From Thiobacillus sp. (GTDB lineage: Bacteria; Pseudomonadota; Gammaproteobacteria; Burkholderiales; Thiobacillaceae), in contig JAABQU010000176.1 of assembly GCA_011391285.1 (NCBI GenBank), positions 1 through 28,568 of the forward strand: a stretch of DNA of 28,568 nucleotides. Reading direction: 5' to 3'. A program made the position numbers and the translations under genes. Below are positions 18,857 through 28,286 of the stretch, piece by piece (positions within the stretch are counted from its first letter, which is position 1; every line of letters begins with the position of its first letter). The notes beneath the pieces were generated by a model. The model was given only the letters and a program-made list of their open reading frames with translations. It did not search any database and had not been told where the DNA came from.

Positions 18857-18909
18857 GGGCACTGCTGAGCAGCAGTGCCCGGCTCGGTCTTCCCGCGGAG
18901 GAAGACCGA
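18857..18909 (-). terminator. Twin perfect hairpins downstream of hupB
   Basis: Two adjacent perfect 10-bp hairpins follow the hupB stop: TCGGTCTTCC/GGAAGACCGA (18884-18893 with 18900-18909, 6-nt loop) and GGGCACTGCT/AGCAGTGCCC (18857-18866 with 18871-18880, loop GAGC). Neither is followed by a U-run on either strand, so they may protect the 3' end of the abundant hup mRNA or be terminators of a non-canonical kind. Confidence 0.5.
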
Positions 18910-18915
18910 TACAGC

Positions 18916-19200
18916 TTACTTCTTCGCGCCGTTCACCAAGGCTTTCAGCGTTGCGCCGGCCTTGAAAGCGGGGACCTTGGCGGCCTTGATCTTCAGCTCT
19001 TCGCCGGTCTTGGGGTTGCGGCCCGTGCGTGCTGCGCGCTTGCGCACTTCGAACGTGCCGAAGCCGACCAGCGTCAGCGAGTCGCCTTTTTTCAGGGTGG
19101 TCGAAATGATGTCGATCAGCGCGCCGACGTTACGTTCGGCATCAGCCTTGGTGGAATCGGTTTTGGCGGCCAGTGCGTCGACGAGTTCTTTTCTGTTCAT
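18916..19200 (-). CDS. hupB: DNA-binding protein HU (94 aa)
   Basis: Histone-like nucleoid protein of the HU/IHF fold. The DNA-binding arm signature [12 protein letters not shown] is intact, with [18 protein letters not shown] preceding it. The start [11 protein letters not shown] and the length fit HU-beta rather than IHF. AAGGAGCTT provides a strong ribosome-binding site before the ATG at 19200. It is monocistronic: the twin hairpins lie downstream and a promoter candidate with a nearby inverted repeat lies upstream. HU-beta rather than HU-alpha is a likely but not certain label in betaproteobacteria, where one HU often predominates. Confidence 0.93.
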   Translation of the reverse strand: MNRKELVDALAAKTDSTKADAERNVGALIDIISTTLKKGDSLTLVGFGTFEVRKRAARTGRNPKTGEELKIKAAKVPAFKAGATLKALVNGAKK

Positions 19201-19241
19201 GTTTTAAAGCTCCTTGGTGAATGTGGGAAAGCCCGGATCGG

Positions 19242-19271
19242 ATTATTGTTGAAGAAACCCCTTGCTGGCAA
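19242..19271 (-). promoter_or_regulatory. Candidate hupB promoter
   Basis: Minus-strand TTGCCA (19266-19271), 18-nt spacer and AATAAT (19242-19247), about 40 nt before the hupB ATG. Hexamers match consensus moderately. The -35 abuts the inverted repeat at 19271-19299. Confidence 0.4.
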
Positions 19272-19299
19272 TGCCCTGATCGCAGTGTCTTCAGGGCAT
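19271..19299. promoter_or_regulatory. Inverted repeat upstream of hupB, operator-like
   Basis: ATGCCCTGA (19271-19279) and TCAGGGCAT (19291-19299) are perfect 9-bp inverted arms separated by 11 bp, so the arm centres are two helical turns (20 bp) apart. The position immediately upstream of the candidate -35 box suits an activator or repressor dimer site. No T-run follows, so it is not a terminator. Confidence 0.45.
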
Positions 19300-19787
19300 A
19301 GAACCGATTTTGTCGATGCCAGTCCGTGAAACCTTACCCGAATCCTGCCCAGTGTGGATACGTATCGATTCATCTCTCGCGGTGGCGTGCTCGCGTAGCA
19401 ATCTGGAACGCGTGTTGAATCAAGGGTTTATTGGTTGCGCGCCAAGCCCGCATCCTGGCGTCCAGAGGGCCGTTCGGCACCGTGTGCCGCGGTTTGGCGG
19501 GCCTTGGCCCTCCAAAAAGGGGCGTCCAGATTCCCTGTCAAAATGCGCGCGGGCATGTGTAGGCTGTCCGAATTTCCGCTCCGAAGAAGCCGGCGCCGCC
19601 CAAAAACCCGACTTCAGCATGCGTTAAACTTGACTCAATCAAGCGCCTAGCCCGGCATGACATCAGGTCACCCGTACATGCACTGACACACTGCCAGCGG
19701 ATGGACCGTACACACCCATCCTGTTCCGCTCCCCGCATTGACTGACTGTCATCGATATCCTGAAAACCACACGAGCCCACCCAAAGC
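19300..19787. other. Intergenic region between hupB and the HIT gene
   Basis: About 490 bp without a supportable protein gene. It contains a foldable GC-rich segment (GAGGGCC 19465-19471 with GGCCCTC 19506-19512, enclosing CGGCAC-CGT-GTGCCG) and a 10-bp direct repeat GGCGTCCAGA at 19457-19466 and 19521-19530. TTGACT words occur at 19630 and 19738 without convincing -10 partners. I do not recognise a known RNA here. Confidence 0.4.
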
Positions 19788-20180
19788 ATGACCGCACCCA
19801 CCGACAAGCCCTGTCCCTTCTGCCACCTCGACCCCAACCGCATCATGGCCGAGGATGAACTCACCATCGTCTACCGGGACGGCTTCCCCGTTTCGCTTGG
19901 TCACGTCGTCATCATCCCGCGCCGCCACTTCGCCACCTTGTTCGAAGCCACCGAAGCCGAGCAAGCGGCGCTGCTGAAGGCGCTGGCGCAGGCCAAGCAC
20001 ATCATCGATAAATATCATCAGCCGGACGGCTACAACATCGGCATCAACCACGGTCAGGCCGGTGGGCAGAGCGTGCCGCATCTGCATATTCATTTGATCC
20101 CGCGCTACCGGGGCGACAAGGAAGACCCGCGCGGCGGCGTGCGGTGGGTGCTGCCGGACAAGGCGAAGTACTGGGCGTGA
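19788..20180 (+). CDS. HIT family protein (130 aa)
   Basis: Histidine-triad nucleotide-binding protein. The triad motif is HLHIHLIPR, with histidines at 98, 100 and 102; the middle His is the nucleophile in this family. The N-terminus CPFCHLDP resembles the CxxC zinc-type start of Fhit/GalT-like branches. GHVVIIPRRHFATLFE is the conserved beta-strand block. Such proteins hydrolyse or transfer nucleotidyl groups, for example from dinucleoside polyphosphates or AMP-lysine, but the substrate here is open. It stands alone on the plus strand and is followed by an intrinsic terminator. Confidence 0.92.
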   Translation: MTAPTDKPCPFCHLDPNRIMAEDELTIVYRDGFPVSLGHVVIIPRRHFATLFEATEAEQAALLKALAQAKHIIDKYHQPDGYNIGINHGQAGGQSVPHLHIHLIPRYRGDKEDPRGGVRWVLPDKAKYWA

Positions 20181-20208
20181 TCAAAGGCCCAAGCCTTCGC
20201 TGCACGTC

Positions 20209-20252
20209 AAAAAAACGCAGGCGCGCAGGATCAGTGGGGCGCCCGTTTTTCT
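20209..20252. terminator. Intrinsic terminator after the HIT gene, probably bidirectional
   Basis: AAAAACG (20211-20217) plus GGCGC (20220-20224) pair with GCGCC (20239-20243) and CGTTTTT (20244-20250), with a 2-nt bulge. T-runs are present on both strands, so it may also end the minus-strand tRNA-Pro transcript that starts about 190 nt to the right. Confidence 0.75.
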
Positions 20253-20360
20253 TTGGGAGCTGAGAGGATGGGTGGCGCGGAACTGCAACCAGAACCCGGG
20301 CTTGCGGCTGCCATGTTGGCAGAACTAAAGACGAGGTTTGGATTGAGCAGAAAGGAATAA

Positions 20361-20437
<77 letters not shown>

Positions 20438-20510
20438 AGGCAGATCGCGGGTTCAGTGATGTGCCGAACCCTGTTTGAAGAACTAACGGGAAACTACTGA
20501 AGTTTCGCGG

Positions 20511-21479
20511 TCAGAAACTTCGGTCAACCGCGAAAGCCGCTAATTGTAGCAAAGCTGATTTGGAATTTGAATCAGGCAAGCAAGAAATTGCTGCATTGGC
20601 GGTCTGGACTTCGCGCTGCGCGACTTCGCGGGTGTAGTTCAGGGCACGGGTGTCCTTGATTGCGGCGAGCACGCTCTGGAACTCGGTGAGCCCGCCGTGC
20701 TCGATCGCTTGGCGGATGCTGGCAGCCTGCTCGGCGGTGCCGTGCTTCATCGCGTACAGCAGGGGCAGGGTGGGCTTGCCTTCGGCGAGATCGTCGCCGA
20801 TGTTCTTGCCGGTCTTGAGAAAGTCGCCGGAGTAGTCGAGCACATCGTCGATCAACTGGAATGCAGTGCCTAGGTGCATGCCGTAGTTCGCCAGTGCTGT
20901 TTTTTCTTCCTCGCTGCCGCCCCCAATGACGGCGCCAAGACGGCCCGCGGCTTCGAACAGCTTGGCTGTCTTGTAACGGATGACGCGCAGGTAGTTTTCT
21001 TCGTCGATGTCGGGATCGTGGCAGTTGAGCAACTGCAGCACCTCCCCTTCGGCGATGGTGTTGGTGGCGTCGGACAGGATACGCATGACTTCCATGTTAT
21101 CGACCGCGACCATCATCTGGAAGGCGCGCGAGTATAGGAAGTCGCCGACCAGCACGCTGGCGGCGTTGCCGAACAGGGCGTTGGCGGTTTTGCGGCCGCG
21201 CCGCAGTTCGGATTCGTCGACCACGTCGTCGTGCAGCAGGGTGGCAGTGTGAATGAATTCGACCACTGCGGCGAGTTCGTGGTGCGCGCGTCCCTGATAG
21301 TCGAAGCAGCCGGCCGACAGCAGCACCAGGGCTGGGCGAAGCCGCTTGCCGCCACTGTTGATGATGTATTCGGAGACCTGGCGGATAAGCACCACGTCGG
21401 AATAAAGGCTTTGGCGGATGACATGATCGACGGCACGCATGTCGTCGGCCAGGTAGGATTGCAGGCTCTCCAGGGACAC
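20511..21479 (-). CDS. ispB: Octaprenyl (polyprenyl) diphosphate synthase (322 aa)
   Basis: Trans-prenyltransferase that builds the ubiquinone side chain from farnesyl diphosphate and isopentenyl diphosphate. The first aspartate-rich motif is LLHDDVVDESELRRG (Asp84, 85, 88) and the second LIDDVLDYSGD (Asp211, 212, 215). GGKRLRPALVLL and GEVLQLL are further family blocks. It is divergent from rplU, the standard order around ispB in beta- and gammaproteobacteria, which supports the IspB label over geranyl or farnesyl synthases. The exact chain length is inferred (C40 is usual). tRNA-Pro lies downstream on the same strand. Confidence 0.94.
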   Translation of the reverse strand: MSLESLQSYLADDMRAVDHVIRQSLYSDVVLIRQVSEYIINSGGKRLRPALVLLSAGCFDYQGRAHHELAAVVEFIHTATLLHDDVVDESELRRGRKTANALFGNAASVLVGDFLYSRAFQMMVAVDNMEVMRILSDATNTIAEGEVLQLLNCHDPDIDEENYLRVIRYKTAKLFEAAGRLGAVIGGGSEEEKTALANYGMHLGTAFQLIDDVLDYSGDFLKTGKNIGDDLAEGKPTLPLLYAMKHGTAEQAASIRQAIEHGGLTEFQSVLAAIKDTRALNYTREVAQREVQTANAAISCLPDSNSKSALLQLAAFAVDRSF

Positions 21480-21571
21480 GATTCGGGCTGGTTATTGGTT
21501 AAGCCAGCAATGGTAGCAGCCCCGCTGGGGTTTTTCATCGCACGATGTATTCAAATAGCCTGCCAAAGGGT

Positions 21572-21600
21572 TTGACTTGTTTTGGCAAGACCGATAGAAT
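21572..21600 (+). promoter_or_regulatory. Promoter of rplU-rpmA
   Basis: TTGACT (21572-21577), exactly 17 nt, TAGAAT (21595-21600). Each hexamer has 5 of 6 consensus matches, the best promoter in the window. Transcription would start near 21607, about 33 nt before the rplU ATG. Confidence 0.8.
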
Positions 21601-21639
21601 CTCGCGCTTTCCTGGGTTCGTATTGGTTGGAGACCCCCC

Positions 21640-21951
21640 ATGTACGCAGTCATCAAAACCGGCGGCAAGCAATATCGCGTGAGCGCCGGTGACAAACTTA
21701 AAATTGAAAAGCTCGAAGCCGAGATCGGCGCCGAGATCACCTTTGATCAGGTGCTGATGGTGGGCGATGGCGCCGACATCAAAATGGGCGCGCCCATGCT
21801 TCGCGGTGCCACGGTCACAGCCACTGTGCTGAACCAGGCGCGCGGCGACAAGATCAAGATTTTCAAAATGCGCCGCCGCAAGCACTATCGCAAGAGCCAA
21901 GGCCATCGCCAGTACTTCACCGAAGTGCAAATCGGCGGCATCACCGCATAA
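21640..21951 (+). CDS. rplU: 50S ribosomal protein L21 (103 aa)
   Basis: Large-subunit ribosomal protein binding 23S r[17 protein letters not shown] at the start and [16 protein letters not shown] near the end are the L21 signatures; length is standard. It is preceded by a near-consensus promoter and followed after 12 nt by rpmA. Confidence 0.98.
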   Translation: MYAVIKTGGKQYRVSAGDKLKIEKLEAEIGAEITFDQVLMVGDGADIKMGAPMLRGATVTATVLNQARGDKIKIFKMRRRKHYRKSQGHRQYFTEVQIGGITA

Positions 21952-21963
21952 GGAGCACATAAC

Positions 21964-22227
21964 ATGGCACACAAGAAAGCAGGCGGCAGTTCGCGTAACG
22001 GTCGCGATTCAGAATCGAAACGCCTCGGCGTGAAATGCTACGGCGGCGAACTGGTTCTGGCAGGCAACATCATCGTGCGTCAGCGCGGTACCCAGTTCCA
22101 CCCCGGCGACAACGTCGGCATCGGCAAGGACCATACCCTGTTCGCGAAGGCACACGGTACGGTCAAGTTCGAAATCAAGGGCGCTGCCCGTCGCCGTACG
22201 GTACGCATCGAGCCGGTTGCGGTTTAA
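21964..22227 (+). CDS. rpmA: 50S ribosomal protein L27 (87 aa)
   Basis: Large-subunit protein whose N-terminal tail reaches the peptidyl-transferase centre. [20 protein letters not shown] is the standard bacterial start, without the cleavable leader seen in Firmicutes. [22 protein letters not shown] is visible in two parts. A good AAGGAG lies before the ATG. A terminator follows. Confidence 0.98.
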   Translation: MAHKKAGGSSRNGRDSESKRLGVKCYGGELVLAGNIIVRQRGTQFHPGDNVGIGKDHTLFAKAHGTVKFEIKGAARRRTVRIEPVAV

Positions 22228-22274
22228 TTGACTCGACGGCCTGAGTTGATTTGAACTGAATCCGATTCGTTCGC

Positions 22275-22308
22275 CAAAAAGCCCTGTCCGCCGGATGGGG
22301 CTTTTTTG
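22275..22308 (+). terminator. Intrinsic terminator between rpmA and obgE
   Basis: AAAAAGCCC (22276-22284) pairs with GGGCTTTTT (22298-22306), then further T. It separates the abundant ribosomal transcript from obgE, so obgE is expressed by partial read-through or by an unseen promoter in the 35 nt before it. Confidence 0.85.
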
Positions 22309-22330
22309 TTTGTGCGAAATTAATCATTAG

Positions 22331-23690
<1,360 letters not shown>

Positions 23691-23694
<4 letters not shown>

Positions 23695-25802
23695 GTCGTG
23701 ATGCGTCGGTAAATATCGGTGACCTTCACCGGTAATTGTCGCACGTCATCGAGAATGATGTAACGCGCGGCGCCGTACATGTGGGGCAGGTAGTCGCGCG
23801 CGTCGCGGTCGAGCGTGACGCAGAATGGGTGGATGCCGGTGCGCGCCGCCTCGAGCAGCGCCATGCGGGTGTCCTCGATGCCGTACTGGCCGCGGTAGAC
23901 GTCGAAATAGTCGTCCGGGCGGCCATCCGACAGGCTCACCAGCACGCGGGTCTTGGCCTCCACCTGATTCAGCAGCTTGGTCATGTGGCGCAGGGCAAAG
24001 CCCATGCGGGTGTATTCCTGCGGGCGGATGCCGGAGATGCGCGCCTTCACCTCGTCGCCGTAGGCTTCGTCGAAGGTCTTGATGCGGAACAGTTCGCAGC
24101 GCTTGCGGGTGGTGCCGGAAAAGCCGTAGATCGCGTAGCGGTCGCCCAGCAGTTCAAGCGCTTCGCACAACAGGATCAGCGCCTCGCGCTCGGCTTCGTT
24201 GATCCAGCCCTTGGTCGAGCCGCTCATGTCGACGAGAAAAGCGACGGCAATGTTGCGCTCGGCACGATGCAGGCGCACAAACAGGCGGTCGCTCATTTCG
24301 CGGCCGTCCTTCGCATCGGCCAGCGCCTCGATCAAGGAATCGAGGTCGATTTCGTCGCCCTGGGTTTGGCGCTTGTCGAGGCGGTTCTCGTCGCGCAGCG
24401 CCTCGAACTTGCGGCGCAGGTGCTTCACCACGCCGGCATATTTGTCGAGCGTGTCGCGATAGAAGCTGTCGTGGACCGGGGCGACGGTTTTTTCCCGCAT
24501 CACGCACCAGTTCTTGCGGTAATGCTGGCGGCCGTAGTCCCACTCGGGAAACAGCTCGGCGCCTTTCTCGTGATAGGTGCCGTGCCATACGGAATCGGGA
24601 TCCTCGGGCTGGTCGAACACGCGATTCGCGTCGTATTCGCCGTCGCCCGCCGGGGTCAGATAGTCCGGGGGGATCTCGCCGAAATCGAGATAGACCGAGG
24701 TCAGCAGCTGCTTGACGCCTTCGGGCGGCGCGATCGGGGCGTCGTCGAGGGTAATGTCGAAGTCGAGCAGACCGTTTTCGTCGCGCGGCGTCACGTCCAG
24801 TTCAGGCGGCGCTTCGGGGGCTGAGTCGGGTTGGGCAGCGGCGTGCTCCTCCAGCAATTCGGCCAGCTTGATGCGCAGCCGCGCCTTTTCCTTGTCCAGC
24901 CGGGCGGCACGGGCGGCGGCGATCGCATCCGGGCGCAGGCAGCCCTGGTCGCTCCATTGCGGGCAGTCGATTTCGTCGTAGGCCGCGCCGAGCAGGGCCA
25001 GGCTGTCGTCCTGCGTGGCCTGGTCCGATGCCAGCGCCGCCTCGAACCGCTGCCAGGCTGGCGGCAGTGCGGGGTTGAGCTGCGCACGCAGGCGCTGCAT
25101 CTGGCGGTGCAGGCCGGGCAATTCGCGCGCGATGCACGCAGTCAAGCGCAGCGTTTCCAGTGCGTGGAGGCGGGCAAGGGCGCGCTCGGGATCGGCGTAG
25201 CCGGAAGCAACGGCCGCATGGTTGATGCGCAGGCTGCCGAAGCGGGTCTGCGCCCACAAGAGCGAGACGGTGGCCTTGGCGAGTTGAAAGTTGTCGTCCA
25301 GGTTCGGCAGCGCGGCGATCATCGGCGGCAGCACGATGCGCTCGCCGTCGGTCCAGGCGGCGTCGCCTTCCTCGAGTTTCAGGCGGCGGCCGGAGAGGCC
25401 GCAGACGAAATTGCCCAGCACCGGCGCGATGTCCTCGAACAGCGCGCCGGCCGCGTCGTTCAGGTGCTGCGCGTCGTCGAAGCTGTCGACTTCCTCCATC
25501 ACCCTGAGCGCGGTCTGCAGCCCGGTGCGGTCGAATACGTCGCAGGTGTGCACCGCCCACGCTTCCAGCAGTCGCCGTTCCATGCGCGGCAGCAGCGCCG
25601 GCGCGCGGCGGCCGAACTGCCAGGCGAGCGTGATGTGCGTGGAGGCGATGCGGCGGATCCAGCCGAGGATGAAGTCCTGCTCCTCGCGCGCCAGCGGCGC
25701 GAGTTCGGCGGCAAGCTGCTCGACCTTGAAATAGGTGAATTCGGTTTCCAGCCAGACATGGAGGCTGGTCTCCATCTCGGCAGCGGTCAGCGGTTTGGCC
25801 AT
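23691..25802 (-). CDS. cbbO: CbbO-like von Willebrand factor A protein (703 aa)
   Basis: VWA-domain partner of the MoxR-type AAA+ ATPase encoded just upstream. The C-terminal VWA domain (about residues 515-703) has an intact MIDAS motif DMSGS (Asp525, Ser527, Ser529) and the second MIDAS-type block LVSLSDGRPDDY. The N-terminal two thirds are mostly helical with an acidic Pro-rich linker. In characterised CbbQO systems CbbO docks the hexameric CbbQ motor on inhibited RuBisCO. NorD of nitric-oxide reductase clusters is a distant relative, so a non-RuBisCO client is possible. The ATG at 25802 overlaps the cbbQ TGA (TGATG); the frame extension upstream is a shadow of cbbQ. No RuBisCO gene is in the window, while aprA is close by. 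Confidence 0.85.
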
Positions 25803-26614
25803 CAGAAGATGGAGGAGGAGAGCTCCTGGATCGCCTTCAGCATGTCGGCGTCGTCGGTGACCGCCTGCGCGACCGCTGATTTGCATGCCGTCACCGGGCT
25901 CACGCCGTCGGCGATCAGCTTGCCGGCATGGACCAGAAGCCGTGTCGAGGCGCCTTCCTCCAGCCCGCTGCCCTTGAGGTTGCGCGTCATCTGCGCGAAC
26001 CGCACCAGATTGTCGGCGATGGCGTCGCTGACGCCGGACTCGGTCGCGACGATGCGGCGCTCGAGTGCGGCCGACGGATAGTCGAATTCCAGCGCAACGA
26101 AGCGCTGCCGGGTCGATTGCTTCAGATCCTTCAACACGCTCTGGTAGCCGGGATTGTAGGAAATGGCGAGGCAGAATTCGGGCGGTGCTTCGACTTCCTG
26201 ACCGAGCTTCTCCATCGGCAGGGTGCGACGGTCGTCGGCCAGCGGGTGGATCACCACCATGGTGTCCTTGCGCGCCTCGACGATTTCATCCAGATAGCAG
26301 ATGCCGCCGCAGCGCACGGCCCGGGTGAGCGGACCGTCCACCCATACCGTTTCGCCGCCCTTGACCAGATAGCGGCCGACCAGGTCGGACGCGGTGAGAT
26401 CGTCGTGGCACGACACCGTGATGAGCGGCCGCTTGAGACGCCACGCCATGTGCTCCATGAAGCGTGTCTTGCCGCAGCCGGTGGGGCCTTTCAGCAACAC
26501 CGGAATCTGCTGGCGGTAAGCGGCCTCGAATAGCTGGATTTCGTCGCCGACGGCCTCGTAATACGGCTCTTTTTCGATCAGGTGGTGGGCAGGGTCGAGG
26601 GTGCGTGCGTTCAT
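25802..26614 (-). CDS. cbbQ: CbbQ/NorQ family MoxR-type AAA+ ATPase (270 aa)
   Basis: AAA+ ATPase of the CbbQ/NorQ/GpvN group. Walker A is GPTGCGKT (43-50), Walker B is GICYLDE (104-110), followed by [18 protein letters not shown]. The sensor-1 region is SYNPGYQ (Asn154), and [20 protein letters not shown] lies just after it. CbbQ proteins form hexamers that, with CbbO, remodel RuBisCO to release inhibitory sugar phosphates; NorQ does a maturation job for nitric-oxide reductase. Sequence alone does not separate the two clearly, but the long CbbO-type partner favours CbbQ. It lies 16 nt after the DUF4124 gene and overlaps cbbO. Confidence 0.88.
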   Translation of the reverse strand: MNARTLDPAHHLIEKEPYYEAVGDEIQLFEAAYRQQIPVLLKGPTGCGKTRFMEHMAWRLKRPLITVSCHDDLTASDLVGRYLVKGGETVWVDGPLTRAVRCGGICYLDEIVEARKDTMVVIHPLADDRRTLPMEKLGQEVEAPPEFCLAISYNPGYQSVLKDLKQSTRQRFVALEFDYPSAALERRIVATESGVSDAIADNLVRFAQMTRNLKGSGLEEGASTRLLVHAGKLIADGVSPVTACKSAVAQAVTDDADMLKAIQELSSSIF

Positions 26615-26630
26615 GGTCGGGAGGATTGTT

Positions 26631-27194
26631 TCAGAAGCAGCCGGATTGCTGCTTCTTGAGTTCGAGTTCCTTTATTTCCTCGCTCCAGGTGTTCATCTGT
26701 TCCTGCGTGGCGCCCACGCGGCGGGCTGCATCCATTTTGTCGAACACGCGCCCCAGTTGCTCCGTCAACGCGTCGCACTGGCTTGCTGAGCCCCGTGCAG
26801 CGGGCTTGATGGTGGTTGGCTGGGCTTCGATGTATTTGGAGCCGGGCTCAATCGAGATCACTGGCGCCTTGGGGGCAACCGGCGCGGCAGGCACGGCCGC
26901 AGCAGGTGAGGCAGGCACGACGGCAGCTGGTGAGGCAGCAGGTGCAGCAGGGGCGTTGGGAGCGTCTGGCGCAACCGGCGCAACTGGGGCTTGCCGCGGA
27001 GCAGGCTGCGGACGCACCGGGGTCGGCGCCGGATCGATTGCCACCTTGTGGACTTCTCGAGCGTTGCGACAGGGCAGGTTGGAATAGGTGACCTTGCCGT
27101 TAGCGTCGACGCACTTGTTGAGCGTGGCCTGCGCCGATACGCCTGCGGGGAGCAGGATCGTCAGCGCGAGCAGGGCAAATGCAAGCAGGCGCAT
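26631..27194 (-). CDS. DUF4124 domain secreted protein with Ala/Pro linker (187 aa)
   Basis: The N-terminus is a cleavable signal peptide ([23 protein letters not shown]). It is followed by a DUF4124 domain, recognisable by the pattern [19 protein letters not shown] low-complexity linker of Ala, Pro and Val (about residues 55-115) connects to a short helical, charged C-terminal segment with two Cys (near 139 and 186). DUF4124 proteins are common periplasmic or envelope proteins of betaproteobacteria without known function. The gene sits 6 nt after the ykgJ-like gene and 16 nt before cbbQ, so it is in the same operon even though its product is exported and CbbQ is cytoplasmic. The linker DNA has repeated GGTGAGGCAG-type units. 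Confidence 0.85.
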   Translation of the reverse strand: MRLLAFALLALTILLPAGVSAQATLNKCVDANGKVTYSNLPCRNAREVHKVAIDPAPTPVRPQPAPRQAPVAPVAPDAPNAPAAPAASPAAVVPASPAAAVPAAPVAPKAPVISIEPGSKYIEAQPTTIKPAARGSASQCDALTEQLGRVFDKMDAARRVGATQEQMNTWSEEIKELELKKQQSGCF

Positions 27195-27200
27195 GGCGGT

Positions 27201-28112
27201 TCAGTGCTCCCCTGAGTATTTGTCGTCTTCCAGTTCCATTTTTTTCTGGAACTCGGCTTCCTTGTCCTGCTCGGCCAGGGCACGGCGGCGCGCCAGGCGC
27301 TTTTCGTAGGCATCCGGCCGTTCATCGACGAATTTCTCGCCGAACAGGGTGTGGCGGAGGAAGTTCAGGCCGAAGTCGAGCAGAGCCTCGTCGTCGGCGA
27401 TCAGCAGCGCCATGACGTCGACCGGGATGTCGTACGTGTCATTGAAGCTCGGGCTCATGACGAACGCACGGAAACGGTCGACGTCGTAGCTCGCCATGAA
27501 AAACAGCTGGTTGGAAATCGGGGTGGGCTTGCCGATGGCGGGGCCGGCCGATTTGCGCTTGACCACCAGCTGGCGCCAGGCATGGGCTTTCTCGTCGTAT
27601 TCGGCCACGCCTTGCTCGGCACGGTACTCCTCGATGGTCTGCGTCTTGTCCTCGAAGTGACCGAGGCAATGCGGCTCTTTCACCATCGCATAGGCGCTGC
27701 GGTCGACGTATTCGTCGGAACGGCGCATGGTCAGGAGGGCCACAGGATAGTAACGGCACGCAGTCGGGCGGTCTTCGTAGACGCCGCAGCCTTCGGGGGT
27801 CATGAACTGGCAGGCGGTACCGCCGTCGACCGGCTTCAGCTTGACGCCTGGCATGCCGTCCTTGTCCATCTCGAACGGCACGGAATACTGATTGAGAAAC
27901 TCGCCGGACGACATGTCCAGACGCTTTTTGAGGCGCAGGATGTCGTAGGGGGTCAGTGGAATGTCGATGTTGCTGCAGCACGCGTTCCAGCACTTGACGT
28001 TGCGATGGCAACGAAACTTCAGCGTCGCGTCCTCGGTCAGCATGATGGGTTTGACCGGGCTGCCCGCGAAGGGCGAGTCTTCGATCATGTCTTTGAATTC
28101 AGCTTCGTTCAT
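27201..28112 (-). CDS. YkgJ family cysteine-cluster protein (303 aa)
   Basis: Putative zinc- or iron-chelating protein of the YkgJ/Fli-B-like cysteine cluster family. The first cluster is FRCHRNVKCWNACC (Cys35, 41, 45, 46). Further conserved cysteines are in GGTACQFMTPEGCGVYEDRPTACRYYP split as Cys101, 109 and 119, with Cys149 in EPHCLGHF. The C-terminal third is charged and helical. No signal peptide is visible, so it is cytoplasmic. The ATG at 28112 follows GAGG. It is the first gene of the minus-strand operon leading to cbbQO, behind the aprA terminator. The role is unknown; metal or iron-sulfur handling for neighbouring enzymes would be an inference. Confidence 0.85.
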   Translation of the reverse strand: MNEAEFKDMIEDSPFAGSPVKPIMLTEDATLKFRCHRNVKCWNACCSNIDIPLTPYDILRLKKRLDMSSGEFLNQYSVPFEMDKDGMPGVKLKPVDGGTACQFMTPEGCGVYEDRPTACRYYPVALLTMRRSDEYVDRSAYAMVKEPHCLGHFEDKTQTIEEYRAEQGVAEYDEKAHAWRQLVVKRKSAGPAIGKPTPISNQLFFMASYDVDRFRAFVMSPSFNDTYDIPVDVMALLIADDEALLDFGLNFLRHTLFGEKFVDERPDAYEKRLARRRALAEQDKEAEFQKKMELEDDKYSGEH

Positions 28113-28234
28113 GGTTCAACCTCGTGGGGCGTGGCCCCTCGCTTCAAAAATCGATAACACACAGTGGGGAGTGCGTAGGGTACGCGCTTTCAACTGGATG
28201 CTAAACCTTGCTGGCCTTGCAGTTTTGTCCTTTT

Positions 28235-28264
28235 AAAAAAACCGGGCGCCGTGAAGGCGCCCGG
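28235..28264 (-). terminator. Intrinsic terminator of aprA
   Basis: On the minus strand CCGGGCGCC pairs with GGCGCCCGG (28242-28250 with 28256-28264, 5-nt loop), followed by seven T (28235-28241). It lies 22 nt after the aprA stop and separates the apr transcript from the ykgJ-cbbQO operon. I could not find a convincing promoter between 28113 and 28234. Confidence 0.93.
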
Positions 28265-28286
28265 AGTTTACTGCATCACCGATGAA

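Noticed and set aside
19420..19867. Several 60-110 codon frames in the hupB-HIT gap, both strands
   Set aside because: They overlap each other in different frames, lack ribosome-binding sites and show no motif; one runs antisense into the HIT gene.
25802..26614. Possibility that cbbQ/cbbO are norQ/norD of a nitric-oxide reductase
   Set aside because: No norB or norC gene is nearby and the VWA partner is of CbbO length and layout. Not fully excluded, so it is mentioned in the entries.
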